In this document: one piece after another, positions 22,396 through 29,492 of the stretch
Layout: every line of letters starts with the position of its first letter
How positions within the stretch are numbered: position 1 is the first letter of the stretch
Virus record (IMG/VR): IMGVR_UViG_3300005253_000139
Span: 1 to 44,126 of that record
Length of the DNA stretch: 44,126 bases
From: a virus
Reading direction: 5' to 3' (one strand)
Position numbers and translations under genes: made by a program
Notes under the pieces: generated by a model
Seen by the model: only the letters and a program-made list of their open reading frames with translations
Told to the model about the DNA's origin: nothing
Databases searched by the model: none

Positions 22396-22548
22396 CTACT
22401 TAGACTTCGTCTCACCTGGAGTTGACGGTTTAAAAACAAACTCATGTCCGCATTTCCTGCATCGATTAAGTTTTTTCCTCGTTAAATAATATGTATAATA
22501 ACTCTCACATCGCGGACATTGTGGTCTTACTGGTAAAATTTTAGGCAT
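22396..22548 (-). CDS. 50-residue zinc-ribbon protein
   Basis: The frame contains CPRC and CRKC 18 residues apart and ends VFKPSTPGETKSK, typical of a small zinc ribbon. It is the last gene of the minus early transcript, overlapping the upstream gene by 8 bases. Confidence 0.45.
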   Translation of the reverse strand: MPKILPVRPQCPRCESYYTYYLTRKKLNRCRKCGHEFVFKPSTPGETKSK

Positions 22549-22792
22549 GATCTACCTCCTTGGTTTTAAGTTTCCAAATCTCGGCAAGTTTCTTTTTAAG
22601 CCTATTTAACTCTTTATGCTTCTTAAATATTTTTTTCATTGCTCTTTCCCTCGCCACGATACCCTTTTCACTATGCGCATATCTACACATAGCCTTTTTA
22701 CCCTTAGTTGTCTTTCTGTATTTTTCCCGTCTTGCCCTACCTCTAGGGCTTGCATTATACTCTTTTTCTTTTGCTCTTGTTTTCCACGGCAT
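22541..22792 (-). CDS. Highly basic small protein
   Basis: An 83-residue protein, about one third Lys/Arg (PWKTRAKEKEYNASPRGRAR, RAMKKIFKKHKELNRLKKK). The N-terminal half repeats a short KGxxARxRxxKK-type pattern familiar from phage basic proteins near endonuclease VII or HNH genes. Probably nucleic-acid-binding. Confidence 0.45.
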   Translation of the reverse strand: MPWKTRAKEKEYNASPRGRARREKYRKTTKGKKAMCRYAHSEKGIVARERAMKKIFKKHKELNRLKKKLAEIWKLKTKEVDHA

Positions 22793-22793
22793 A

Positions 22794-22979
22794 TTAATCC
22801 TCCTTTCCAGTAAGTTCTTTATATAAATCCATTACTATTTCTTTAGATATATTTATAAAAAGACAATCACAAATAGAAACAGGTCTACATATACTTAATT
22901 TATCTGTTACTACCAAAAGTAGTTGTTTATATGTGATTACTTTATGGCACTTTTTACAGTATTCAACTGCGTGTAGCAT
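22794..22979 (-). CDS. Small cysteine-rich protein
   Basis: About 61 residues. CKKC near the N-terminus and CDC near residue 38 may bind metal. The start at 22979 is preceded by GGAGG in the 26-bp repeat also found at 14648-14673. The coding end itself contains a partial copy of that repeat. Confidence 0.4.
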   Translation of the reverse strand: MLHAVEYCKKCHKVITYKQLLLVVTDKLSICRPVSICDCLFINISKEIVMDLYKELTGKED

Positions 22980-23002
22980 CACTCACCTCCAGTAAGTTCT
23001 TT
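22977..23002 (-). repeat. Translation-initiation repeat, copy 2
   Basis: 25/26 identical to 14648-14673 (AAAGAACTTACTGGAGG plus start). It overlaps the stop of the upstream gene by two bases. Confidence 0.7.
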
Positions 23003-23453
23003 AACTTCGGCTTTGGCTAAAAGCATTTTTAATAGATGAACCAATCTTACACGCATAACATCTTCCAGTTGCTTCATCTTCTCTTATTTCACAGGGCTGT
23101 AGTAAACAAAACTTCCCTGCAATTTCTAATTGGTCTACCTTCCCCTCATCTATCTTCTTTGTGCCGAACTGACAGATGACATTGACTATAGCTTCTATAT
23201 TCTTTTTGCATAATATCTCTCCCAAATGCACTCCTTCCATTGTATCTCCAAAATAACGTCTTTCGTTCAGTGCTTTAATTATCTTCTCCTCATCCAACCT
23301 CTCAAGCACTTCTATCTCACCACACTCGTCAAGGGCTTGGTTATAGATACAGTTAGGACAATCACCACATTCCCTATGACCCCCATCAAATTGTCTTACT
23401 CTGTATTCACACTCTTTCTTCTTCGGCAACAACCCTGTGTCTTTGAGTTTCAT
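23001..23453 (-). CDS. Cysteine-rich early protein with ICQFGTKKI motif
   Basis: About 150 residues from the ATG at 23453, chosen because AGGAGGG stands 5 bases upstream. Multiple cysteines (CEYR, ECGDCPNC, ECGEIE, CLLQPC, CYAC) suggest metal binding. The segment LDEEKIIKALNE...VNVICQFGTKKIDEG resembles LDDRKVNKLVKE...VKVICQKFGTRKV in the gene at 25156-25614 and FGAKKIDEGS at 23644-24192. Function unknown. Confidence 0.45.
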   Translation of the reverse strand: MKLKDTGLLPKKKECEYRVRQFDGGHRECGDCPNCIYNQALDECGEIEVLERLDEEKIIKALNERRYFGDTMEGVHLGEILCKKNIEAIVNVICQFGTKKIDEGKVDQLEIAGKFCLLQPCEIREDEATGRCYACKIGSSIKNAFSQSRS

Positions 23454-23476
23454 AGCACCCTCCTTATGGAAGTTAT

Positions 23477-23602
23477 CTACCAACTTCTATCTCTACACCT
23501 TGATACCATTTCCCAAAAACAATCATCACACATATCATCACCACAAGATAGTCCACCCTCAAAATGTTCCTTTGCTTCTTTTCCACACTTACACTTCTTC
23601 AT
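23477..23602 (-). CDS. 41-residue cysteine-rich peptide
   Basis: The frame has CKC, then CGDDMCDDC, seven cysteines in all, and a GGAGGGGTG ribosome site. It is plausibly zinc-binding. Its leader is a shortened variant of the 26-bp initiation repeat. Confidence 0.4.
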   Translation of the reverse strand: MKKCKCGKEAKEHFEGGLSCGDDMCDDCFWEMVSRCRDRSW

Positions 23603-23643
23603 CACCCCTCCAGTTCTTTAACTATTGGTCTAATCGTGCAAGT

Positions 23644-24192
23644 TTATGTAGCTCCCTGTGATGTTTTCTGCAAAGCCACACTACCTCTATTGTATTTCCT
23701 CCTATAAGGAGTTTGATTTAAAAGTCGCATACAGTTTTTACACCACGAAGCCAGGCAACCAGTTGCTCTGTTTGTAAGGTAAAACTCGGTAGCAGACTTT
23801 ACTTCTTTACATTTGGTGCATTTTCTTGAACCCTCATCTATCTTCTTTGCACCAAACTCTTTTTTAAGTTTATCGCTCTCTACTCCAAATATCTTATGTG
23901 CCCTGTCTAATGCTCCCCTTAATTCATCTATCTTCTTTGTACTGTCTATAAGGGTTTGTCTTAGTCTTTTTATTTCTTCTCTTAGAACAGGAACGCAAGT
24001 GCAATGTATTTCATCAGAGGCACATTTTTCATCCATTACTTTTTCATGTACCTCGCTTACTTCTTTATAAAAGTCTATAAGGGTTTGCAAGGCTTCTTTC
24101 TCAAAAGGTGTCAAATTACATTCAGGATTACGCTTTAATTTACTACTCCCATTAACTAACTTCGTTATCTCTACCGCATCTTTAATATCCAT
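23644..24192 (-). CDS. Coiled-coil protein with C-terminal zinc finger
   Basis: A 182-residue protein. Residues ~20-115 are helical and heptad-like (EEIKRLRQTLIDSTKKIDEL). Residues ~124-155 (CTKCKEVKSATEFYLTNRA...WCKNC) form a zinc-binding domain of the kind found in phage endonuclease VII-associated proteins. The linker contains FGAKKIDEGS, shared with neighbours. Function unknown. Confidence 0.5.
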   Translation of the reverse strand: MDIKDAVEITKLVNGSSKLKRNPECNLTPFEKEALQTLIDFYKEVSEVHEKVMDEKCASDEIHCTCVPVLREEIKRLRQTLIDSTKKIDELRGALDRAHKIFGVESDKLKKEFGAKKIDEGSRKCTKCKEVKSATEFYLTNRATGCLASWCKNCMRLLNQTPYRRKYNRGSVALQKTSQGAT

Positions 24193-24194
24193 AT

Positions 24195-24335
24195 CTATTC
24201 CTCCTTTAATTCTTGTTCTGCCTTAACACAATAACTATGAGATGTTTCATAGTCTAATCTTTCAAACCTTCCTTCTTTTCCACCCTCTCGATTATAAATT
24301 TCAATGGCTTTGGCTATGACTTTATCCGCATCCAT
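24195..24335 (-). CDS. 46-residue acidic peptide
   Basis: The frame has a GGAG ribosome site and starts MDADKVIAKAIEIYNREGG. Helical. It ends 3 bases before the next gene. No family recognised. Confidence 0.4.
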   Translation of the reverse strand: MDADKVIAKAIEIYNREGGKEGRFERLDYETSHSYCVKAEQELKEE

Positions 24336-24367
24336 CTCTATTTCTCCTTCCTATAACTTAAATCGTC

Positions 24368-25153
24368 TTATTCAGGTATTGGATGAGTTTCTTCTGCTAC
24401 CTGTTCCATAAGAGTTTTGTCTTTCTTATGAGAGAGACAGGAAAAACAAAAACTGTAACTATAACTAAACGGTGTACCTATTTTCTTACGCATTAAAAGA
24501 TTTCTCTTTCTACTTATGAAATGCAATAAGCGAGACATATATTTAGTGCATAACAAACCGTTTTTTGATTTTAACCATCTATTTAATTTATTTAGTATTG
24601 TGGCCTGACCCCATCCTTTTATGTTTATTATAGTAAAAGAGTTCATCAATAAAAAAGTCTTGAAATTCTTGAAACTAAAAAGGGAAGGATAAATATAAGG
24701 ATGTAGGTTTTTAGGATTAGGTATACTAATAATGAAAGTTCCCTTATCTTTCAATACCCTTTTTATCTCCCAGAAACAATGATGGGGACTTTCAATATGC
24801 TCTACTGTCTCAAAACACAGTACAATATCAAACATATCATTATGGTAGGGAAACTCATCTATGCTAATATCTGCTAAGGCACAAGAAAGCCCTTTCTGCT
24901 CACAGGAAAACACCCCTGTTTCAGAAGCGTCTATACCAAAAACATCATTGTTATTATCCTTTAACATTTTTAAAAGTGTTCCCTCACCACAACCTACATC
25001 CAAAATTACTTTGCCAGTAACATTCTCTAATAAAATATCCCTGACCCACGCAAATCTCTCGTTACCGCCAATGGCAGTTTTTAAACCCTTATAGTATTGC
25101 CTATATGCTTTTTTAGCTTTACCCATAAAAAATTTATTATTATTTTTCTCCAT
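24368..25153 (-). CDS. Class I SAM-dependent methyltransferase
   Basis: A 261-residue protein. VILDVGCGEGTLLKML (motif I, binds SAM), VFGIDASETGV (acidic loop), FDIVLCFETVEHIE (motif IV) and FIISIPNPKNL follow the methyltransf_11/UbiE-type order. The C-terminal ~90 residues are basic and aromatic. Substrate unknown; enzymes of this type often modify sugars or lipids, and O-antigen modification would suit the O-antigen gene at 40101, but that link is inference. Confidence 0.8.
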   Translation of the reverse strand: MEKNNNKFFMGKAKKAYRQYYKGLKTAIGGNERFAWVRDILLENVTGKVILDVGCGEGTLLKMLKDNNNDVFGIDASETGVFSCEQKGLSCALADISIDEFPYHNDMFDIVLCFETVEHIESPHHCFWEIKRVLKDKGTFIISIPNPKNLHPYIYPSLFSFKNFKTFLLMNSFTIINIKGWGQATILNKLNRWLKSKNGLLCTKYMSRLLHFISRKRNLLMRKKIGTPFSYSYSFCFSCLSHKKDKTLMEQVAEETHPIPE

Positions 25154-25155
25154 AT

Positions 25156-25614
25156 CTATTCTCCTTTCACCTTACCGATATATATTAGGTCATGGATAGC
25201 TTGGGCTAATAAACCATAGTTAGATAATTCTTTATAAATTAAATTTAATCCTCTGCTATCATCATAATTTGGTTTATAGTTTTCTTTCCCTATTTTAGAC
25301 GATAGAATATCTATTTTCATTGCTAAGGCTTGTAATTTCTGTTTTATTGCCCTCTCTATCTCATCCACACTAACCTTACGAGTGCCGAATTTCTGACAGA
25401 TAACTTTTACAATATCTAAATGAATATTTTCACCATAAAACTCTTTAACTAATTTATTCACCTTCCTGTCATCCAACTTCTCCAATCGCGGCTTCTCTAA
25501 CTGGGTGATGGCGTAGGTGAGGGCTTCAGTTTCCTTATCTTCTTTTAATCTACCAGTAGAAGATATCCAACGCTTCTCTATTTCCTTCAACACCTCTAAA
25601 TGTTTATCGTTCAT
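25156..25614 (-). CDS. Helical early protein with ICQKFGTRKV motif
   Basis: A 152-residue protein, all-helical. The segment LDDRKVNKLVKEFYG...VKVICQKFGTRKV is shared with the cysteine-rich protein at 23001-23453. It ends 2 bases before the methyltransferase start. Function unknown. Confidence 0.45.
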   Translation of the reverse strand: MNDKHLEVLKEIEKRWISSTGRLKEDKETEALTYAITQLEKPRLEKLDDRKVNKLVKEFYGENIHLDIVKVICQKFGTRKVSVDEIERAIKQKLQALAMKIDILSSKIGKENYKPNYDDSRGLNLIYKELSNYGLLAQAIHDLIYIGKVKGE

Positions 25615-25624
25615 AAGTGCCTCC

Positions 25625-26305
25625 TTAATTTAACATTCTTCCTAAATTTACTTTCTTTTTAATAGTAATTTTTCTATACTGTAATGCTGCTATTAAAGCC
25701 CATATTTTTTCTTTTGATGGTTCAGGCAAATTGCATTGTTTTGAATCAGCACCTATATTTACAAAATCAGGCTTTATGTTCGTTAACCAGTTTACTAATA
25801 CATCTACATCAAAATCAAGTATAGGTTCTATTGTAATAAATGTTTTCTTAAACATACATATTCCTCTTAATCTATTTTCTGGAGCGGGAGCGTCTGATAG
25901 TTTTGGATAAGGTCTATTACTTTCTATTGTAGTTCCTATCATAAAACTTTTAGGAAATAAATTCATATAATTAGAAGCTCTATCAGGATTTTTAGTCTGA
26001 AATACATAATTATTATTTGGATATATTTTGCAATGATGGAAAATTTTTACTATCCATTCTTGAGAAATACCTTGTGCAAACATATCATTCATATGCTCTA
26101 TAAAAATTGTTTTCCCTTTTCCATAGTCAACTTTTAATTCATGTTCAAGAAGTCTTATATTGCCCTGAAATCTTGGACTAACTCCAAATCTGTTTCTCTG
26201 CACATAGCAATAACTACATTTATGAGGACATTCGCCCCCTAAATGAGAGTGCATATGTGTTACCCAATCATACATATTTCCTTTTGAAGTTTTAAGACTC
26301 ATCAT
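25625..26305 (-). CDS. DUF5131 radical-SAM-like phage protein
   Basis: A 226-residue protein. CPHKCSYCYV near residue 26 is the CxxxCxxC iron-sulfur motif of radical SAM enzymes. VFQTKNPDR, MIGTTIESNRPY, FITIEPILDFD and VNIGADSKQ match the DUF5131/phage Gp37-Gp68 family. The reaction is unknown; family members occur in many phages. Two adjacent ATGs (26305 and 26302) are possible starts. Confidence 0.8.
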   Translation of the reverse strand: MMSLKTSKGNMYDWVTHMHSHLGGECPHKCSYCYVQRNRFGVSPRFQGNIRLLEHELKVDYGKGKTIFIEHMNDMFAQGISQEWIVKIFHHCKIYPNNNYVFQTKNPDRASNYMNLFPKSFMIGTTIESNRPYPKLSDAPAPENRLRGICMFKKTFITIEPILDFDVDVLVNWLTNIKPDFVNIGADSKQCNLPEPSKEKIWALIAALQYRKITIKKKVNLGRMLN

Positions 26306-26308
26306 CCC

Positions 26309-26327
26309 TCTCCTTTATCGTTCTGGG
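26309..26327 (-). repeat. 19-bp leader repeat (second copy 26811-26829)
   Basis: Identical 19-bp sequences, read on the minus strand as CCCAGAACGATAAAGGAGA, supply the ribosome binding site of the DUF5131 gene here and of the 68-residue gene at 26600-26806. Confidence 0.7.
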
Positions 26328-26362
26328 TATTTGCTCATATCTTTATGCTCCTTGCTAAATCC

Positions 26363-26572
26363 TTATTCATCCCATCTTAATTCTTTTCTTTTAAAATAAG
26401 ACCAAGTAAAAGGTTGCGAAAATTGAACTATATATTCCTTCCAATTCTTCCTTTTTAGACTATTGATAGCTGACTCTTTTACTATTGCCACAACCTCTCC
26501 TCGTTTACCATCCCAATCCTTATATCCATAGTCTTTTACTCTTACCATATTACCTAATTGGATTTTCTTCAT
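26363..26572 (-). CDS. Small SH3/KOW-like protein
   Basis: A 69-residue protein. The N-terminus (LGNMVRVKDYGYKDWDGKRG then EVVAIV) has the KOW/SH3-barrel pattern of nucleic-acid-binding domains. Starts after GAGG. Function unknown. Confidence 0.45.
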   Translation of the reverse strand: MKKIQLGNMVRVKDYGYKDWDGKRGEVVAIVKESAINSLKRKNWKEYIVQFSQPFTWSYFKRKELRWDE

Positions 26573-26599
26573 ATCCTCACCTCTCTTTTTCTTTCAAGT

Positions 26600-26806
26600 T
26601 CAGGTTAAATTTTGTACATCTCTCTCAATCTTTATCGCCATATCTTTTAATAGTGCAGGGATATTTCTTTGTATTTCAAGGGGTGCTTGTATAGAAAACC
26701 CATGACCTTTAGTGCCTCCAAAAACTATTAAAATTACTCCTAAAGCATTGGTCTTTTTTCTAATTAAGGTTGTTTCTAAATCATATTTTCCTGGTCCTAT
26801 TGGCAT
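26600..26806 (-). CDS. Small hypothetical protein
   Basis: A 68-residue alpha/beta protein (GKYDLETTLIRKKTNALGVI, LIVFGG). Its leader is the 19-bp repeat at 26811-26829. Not recognised. Confidence 0.4.
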   Translation of the reverse strand: MPIGPGKYDLETTLIRKKTNALGVILIVFGGTKGHGFSIQAPLEIQRNIPALLKDMAIKIERDVQNLT

Positions 26807-26836
26807 ATGCTCTCCTTTATCGTTCTGGGCTAAATT

Positions 26837-26919
26837 AGTCAGCCAGTCGTAGCCAGAAAGAAAGGAAGAGCTAGATTTCCGTCTAGGTGGTGATCTCTTT
26901 TACCAGACCACGACTGACT
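26837..26919. other. Arm-closed intergenic element without a gene
   Basis: CAGTCGT (26844-26850) pairs with ACGACTG (26910-26916), extended outward by AGT/ACT; an inner CTAGA/TCTAG hairpin lies between. Read on the plus strand, CAGAAAGAAAGG (26854-26865) follows the first arm, the same 12-mer that follows the upstream arms of two cassettes at 27.6-29.8 kb on the minus strand. It could be an inverted, gene-less relative of them. Confidence 0.4.
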
Positions 26920-26929
26920 GTTTACGATT

Positions 26930-27406
26930 TTATCTTTTCTCCTGTAATTGCTTGAGAACTTCTCTATATATTTCTACATTTGCTTTCTTATAAAGCTCAT
27001 CCTTCCAGGCCTTTAAGGCCTTTAAGGCCTCCTTTTGCTTCCTTTTGCTGATATTCTTATAAATCCTCTGGCTTTCTTTTTCCAGCAACTCTTTAATTAA
27101 AGTCTGCCTCCAATACCGTCCTATCGTTTTCGTAAAACTCTTGTGCTTGTCCACACCCTGTCTTTGTGCCTCCTGGATCAGAACCTGCCTTCTGATTGCC
27201 AGATCAAGCAGCTCTTCCAAATCTTCTGTCCTATTACCGGTGTAAGGGGAATATTTAATTTCATCTTCAAGGTCTTCAAGAGTCATCACATAGTTATTTA
27301 TTCTGGCTACCACCTTTTTTTCTTCGGGTTTTTGGATGCAGCCAAAACAAAAACCAACTACACAAATCAATCCAAGAATCAACCAAATAAAACTCTTTTT
27401 TTCCAT
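26930..27406 (-). CDS. SurA/PrsA N-domain-like lipoprotein
   Basis: About 158 residues from the ATG at 27406, chosen because AGGAGG lies 9 bases upstream and it begins a lipoprotein signal (residues ~4-23, ending at cysteine after CFG). VVARINNYVMTLEDLEDEI, LLDLAIRRQVLIQEAQRQGVD and FTKTIGRYWRQTLIKELL follow the SurA_N/PpiC chaperone N-domain pattern, which binds unfolded outer-membrane proteins. No parvulin catalytic domain follows. It might chaperone the phage's own barrel (18547) or secreted virion proteins; this is inference. Confidence 0.65.
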   Translation of the reverse strand: MEKKSFIWLILGLICVVGFCFGCIQKPEEKKVVARINNYVMTLEDLEDEIKYSPYTGNRTEDLEELLDLAIRRQVLIQEAQRQGVDKHKSFTKTIGRYWRQTLIKELLEKESQRIYKNISKRKQKEALKALKAWKDELYKKANVEIYREVLKQLQEKR

Positions 27407-27419
27407 TCCATTTTCCTCC

Positions 27420-27563
27420 TTATCTTGAGTCTTGACTACAAATATGTTTTTTATTTTCTCCAAAGTAATTATATGGTTTCATTATTAAGTTAATGTCTAC
27501 TTCTTGACCACAATCGTCGCAAAACCATTTGTTTATAGTCTTGTCTTTATGGAAGCCAGCCAT
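27420..27563 (-). CDS. 47-residue zinc-site protein
   Basis: The frame has CDDCG and a later HIC, with a GGGAGGG ribosome site. Just upstream is a GCCA-GAAA-TGGC hairpin with a GNRA tetraloop. Function unknown. Confidence 0.4.
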   Translation of the reverse strand: MAGFHKDKTINKWFCDDCGQEVDINLIMKPYNYFGENKKHICSQDSR

Positions 27564-27610
27564 CTTTCCCTCCCTTGCCATTTCTGGCGGTTAAAATCCC
27601 TTGCTATAAA

Positions 27611-27634
27611 CTAAAGACTTTTAAAGGTCTTTAG
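27611..27634 (-). terminator. Hairpin at the downstream edge of the cassette array
   Basis: CTAAAGAC (27611-27618) and GTCTTTAG (27627-27634) form an 8-bp stem touching the last cassette arm. On the minus strand TTTATAG follows, so it may be a weak terminator or processing signal. Confidence 0.4.
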
Positions 27635-28020
27635 CACTTGTAGAGCTGTTTGATGGGAGAGACGGGTTTGAGATTTAATTAAGTTTATAAGCTCGATAAT
27701 CACCCCAGAAATAATTATCTATGGTGTCTAATGTTCCAAATCTATGTCCTCGATGTATTACCCCATATGCTTTAATGCTAAAAATCTCACTTGTTGCATT
27801 ATCTATCATATAAGCCCCTGATTTTCCAATATCAACATAGCTGTATTTTCTTTTAATATGATAGCGAGCAACAGCATTATCCATATTGTCTTGACAGGCA
27901 AGTTTTCTTTCTCTTAATCTTTGCTGCTGTTCTTTTGTAATTTTATCACATAAATCTTTTAATTTCTGTTCCATTTCGCCCTTTCTTTCTGCCTATCCCA
28001 TCAAATAGCCCTACAAGTGC
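27634..28020 (-). repeat. Cassette 5: 25-bp inverted repeat around the 99-residue gene
   Basis: Arms 27634-27658 and 27996-28020 match at 23 of 25 positions (GCACTTGTAG, then TTTGATGGGA ends); in the minus RNA one mismatch is a G-U wobble. The upper arm ends exactly where the next cassette begins (28020/28021). CAGAAAGAAAGGG lies between the arm and the ATG. Confidence 0.85.
27675..27974 (-). CDS. Cassette gene, 99 residues
   Basis: The N-terminal third is helical and charged (EQKLKDLCDKITKEQQQRLR). The rest is strand-rich and aromatic (YHIKRKYSYVDIGKSGAYM, FGTLDTIDNYFWGDYRAYKL). A similar composition is seen in small phage early proteins. No family recognised. Enclosed by cassette 5 arms. 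Confidence 0.5.
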   Translation of the reverse strand: MEQKLKDLCDKITKEQQQRLRERKLACQDNMDNAVARYHIKRKYSYVDIGKSGAYMIDNATSEIFSIKAYGVIHRGHRFGTLDTIDNYFWGDYRAYKLN

Positions 28021-28335
28021 ACTCAAAAGACGATAAAACGCCATGATCTGCTGTTTCTCTGTTGTCTGTTATTTTACGTATGTTAGCATTGCCTCATCAA
28101 TGATACTATCAATCTCACCCTTAGCCCCTTGCCATATAGTAAAGAGGCCACTTGATAGGCGATCCCGGATATTGCGCTTGATCTGCGTATAGTCAACGCT
28201 CATAAATGGGAATGTTGCCTGCTCAAATAGTTCCAGGTGTGTCTGTTCCTTGACATATGCAATGTTTTTCTCCCCTATGGTTTGTAACATAAAAATCCCC
28301 TCTTTCTGATCATGGCGTTTTATCGTCTTTTGAGT
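28021..28335 (-). repeat. Cassette 4: perfect 28-bp inverted repeat around the 73-residue gene
   Basis: Arms 28021-28048 and 28308-28335 are exact reverse complements over 28 bp (begins ACTCAAAAGACG, ends GCCATGATC), with 259 bases between. There is no target-site duplication outside. CAGAAAGAGGGG lies between the upper arm and the ATG. A perfect repeat of this length is not expected by chance. Confidence 0.95.
28069..28290 (-). CDS. Cassette gene, 73 residues
   Basis: Mostly helical (NIAYVKEQTHLELFEQATF, TQIKRNIRDRLSSGLFTIW). No motif recognised. Its downstream region carries the complement of a 17-base sequence in the plus leader (20735-20751). Confidence 0.5.
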   Translation of the reverse strand: MLQTIGEKNIAYVKEQTHLELFEQATFPFMSVDYTQIKRNIRDRLSSGLFTIWQGAKGEIDSIIDEAMLTYVK

Positions 28336-28338
28336 TTA

Positions 28339-28976
28339 TATAGCAAGCCGGAGGGAGAGGCAAAGGCGGTTATGTTTATGTTATTCTTGCGACTTGCCAA
28401 TCCTGTGAATTTTGAAAACAAGCACTAATGTTGTTAGCGTCTTCTTCATATTTAAAAATCTTTGCCCTTGCTCGTTCTCTGATCCATGAGGCACACCTTT
28501 TTGTTATCTTCCACAAATAAATGTTTTCCCCATCATACTTTTTAAATACAATAAACTTTTCTTTTGGGAGTCTCGTCTTCAATGCCTTTTTAAGCAAATT
28601 ATCAAAGGCCGGCGTTTCTCTGTTTTTCTGGCATATATCATAATCCTTGCCTAATCCGGGAAGGTGCCAATCAAAAGATTTATACTCCGGCAAATGTCTT
28701 AATACTTCCAATGCTCTCATATACTTGCTTGAGCCTTGCTGAAAACAGCCACTTTCATATGCCTTAAATATTTCTAATTCCAAAGCATCGTGGCCTTTTT
28801 CTTGAAGTATCTTGCTCAATGAAAAACTTTCGCATTCTTCAAAGGTTCGTGGATAGACATTATTTGAGGCACAAGTGATTAAGACCTTATTTTGATCTAT
28901 CCGGATTTTTCTTATAATCTCATAACTCATTTTATCCCTTTCTTTCTGTCCTTGCCTCGCCCTCTGGCCTGCTATA
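28339..28976 (-). repeat. Cassette 3: 27-bp inverted repeat around the 184-residue gene
   Basis: Arms 28339-28365 and 28950-28976 match at 23 of 27 positions (TATAGCA start, GAGGCAA near the end). In the minus RNA two of the four differences are G-U pairs. Gaps to the flanking cassettes are 3 and 2 bases. Confidence 0.85.
28376..28930 (-). CDS. Cassette gene, 184 residues
   Basis: I place the start at 28930 because AAAGGG lies 6 bases upstream; longer starts would run through the cassette arm. The protein has an N-terminal strand-rich part (IIRKIRIDQNKVLITCASNN) and a helical middle with LPEYKSFDWHLPGLGKDYDI, then a basic C-terminus. A phage early protein of unknown function. Confidence 0.5.
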   Translation of the reverse strand: MSYEIIRKIRIDQNKVLITCASNNVYPRTFEECESFSLSKILQEKGHDALELEIFKAYESGCFQQGSSKYMRALEVLRHLPEYKSFDWHLPGLGKDYDICQKNRETPAFDNLLKKALKTRLPKEKFIVFKKYDGENIYLWKITKRCASWIRERARAKIFKYEEDANNISACFQNSQDWQVARIT

Positions 28977-29015
28977 TCCTTGTGAAGTTTAGAAGAGGCA
29001 GAGAGGTTAAGGGTT

Positions 29016-29174
29016 TTATTCTTCATACAATAAAACATCTCCATAGTCATCAAATGACATATAAATGTTTTCTGTATAATCTTCATCACTGTCCTTTTTA
29101 TTAGTATTGATTAAACGGACTTCATTATCTAAATCTGTATCCAGTAATTTTTTAATCAAGGTTATTACTTTCAT
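29016..29174 (-). CDS. Cassette gene, 52 residues
   Basis: A short acidic frame (LDNEVRLINTNKKDSDEDYT, DDYGDVLLYEE) coupled to the preceding 90-residue gene by ATGA and preceded by GGAGG. Likely a two-strand small domain. Not recognised. Confidence 0.45.
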   Translation of the reverse strand: MKVITLIKKLLDTDLDNEVRLINTNKKDSDEDYTENIYMSFDDYGDVLLYEE

Positions 29175-29443
29175 TTTTTACCTCCTTCCTTAAAGGGCTG
29201 TTGCTTGCAAAATTCTTCATGACAATAATAAAGCCCTAGATGTTCAGCACAATAACCACCACAGGTAGGACAAACAGTATCTTTTATGGGTTTTCTTGCC
29301 ATACACAAAATGGCATCAGGTACATCAGTTTCTTCTAGGACTTTCTTTATTGCTTTTAGTGTCCATTTTTTTGCCTCGTTAGGCAACCCCCATAAATAAG
29401 GTTTTTCTTTTGCCTCTTTACATATTTCTGGTGAGTATAACAT
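29171..29443 (-). CDS. Cassette gene, 90 residues, zinc-ribbon
   Basis: The C-terminus has CPTCGGYCAEHLGLYYC and a further Cys, a likely zinc site; the N-terminal half is helical (NEAKKWTLKAIKKVLEE). Starts at 29443 after AGAAAGAAAGG. Not assigned to a family. Confidence 0.5.
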   Translation of the reverse strand: MLYSPEICKEAKEKPYLWGLPNEAKKWTLKAIKKVLEETDVPDAILCMARKPIKDTVCPTCGGYCAEHLGLYYCHEEFCKQQPFKEGGKK

Positions 29444-29492
29444 ATTTTCCTTTCTTTCTTCTGCCCCTTGTAAACTTCACAAGTTCGGTCAA

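Larger units (their letters stand above)
28979..29483 (-). repeat. Cassette 2: 24-bp inverted repeat around two genes
   Basis: Arms 28979-29002 and 29460-29483 match at 22 of 24 positions (CTTGTGAAGTTTA start, GGCAGA end); one difference is a G-U pair in the minus RNA. The cassette encloses two overlapping genes. AGAAAGAAAGG follows the upper arm. Confidence 0.85.

Noticed and set aside
27001-27040. AGGCCTTTAAGGCCTTTAAGGCCT tandem as a regulatory palindrome
   Set aside because: It encodes KALKALKA within a coding helix of the lipoprotein, so coding explains the repeat.
28931-29089. Longer N-terminus for the 184-residue cassette gene
   Set aside because: It would read through the cassette arms and a gene start of the neighbouring cassette, while AAAGGG precedes the internal ATG at 28930.
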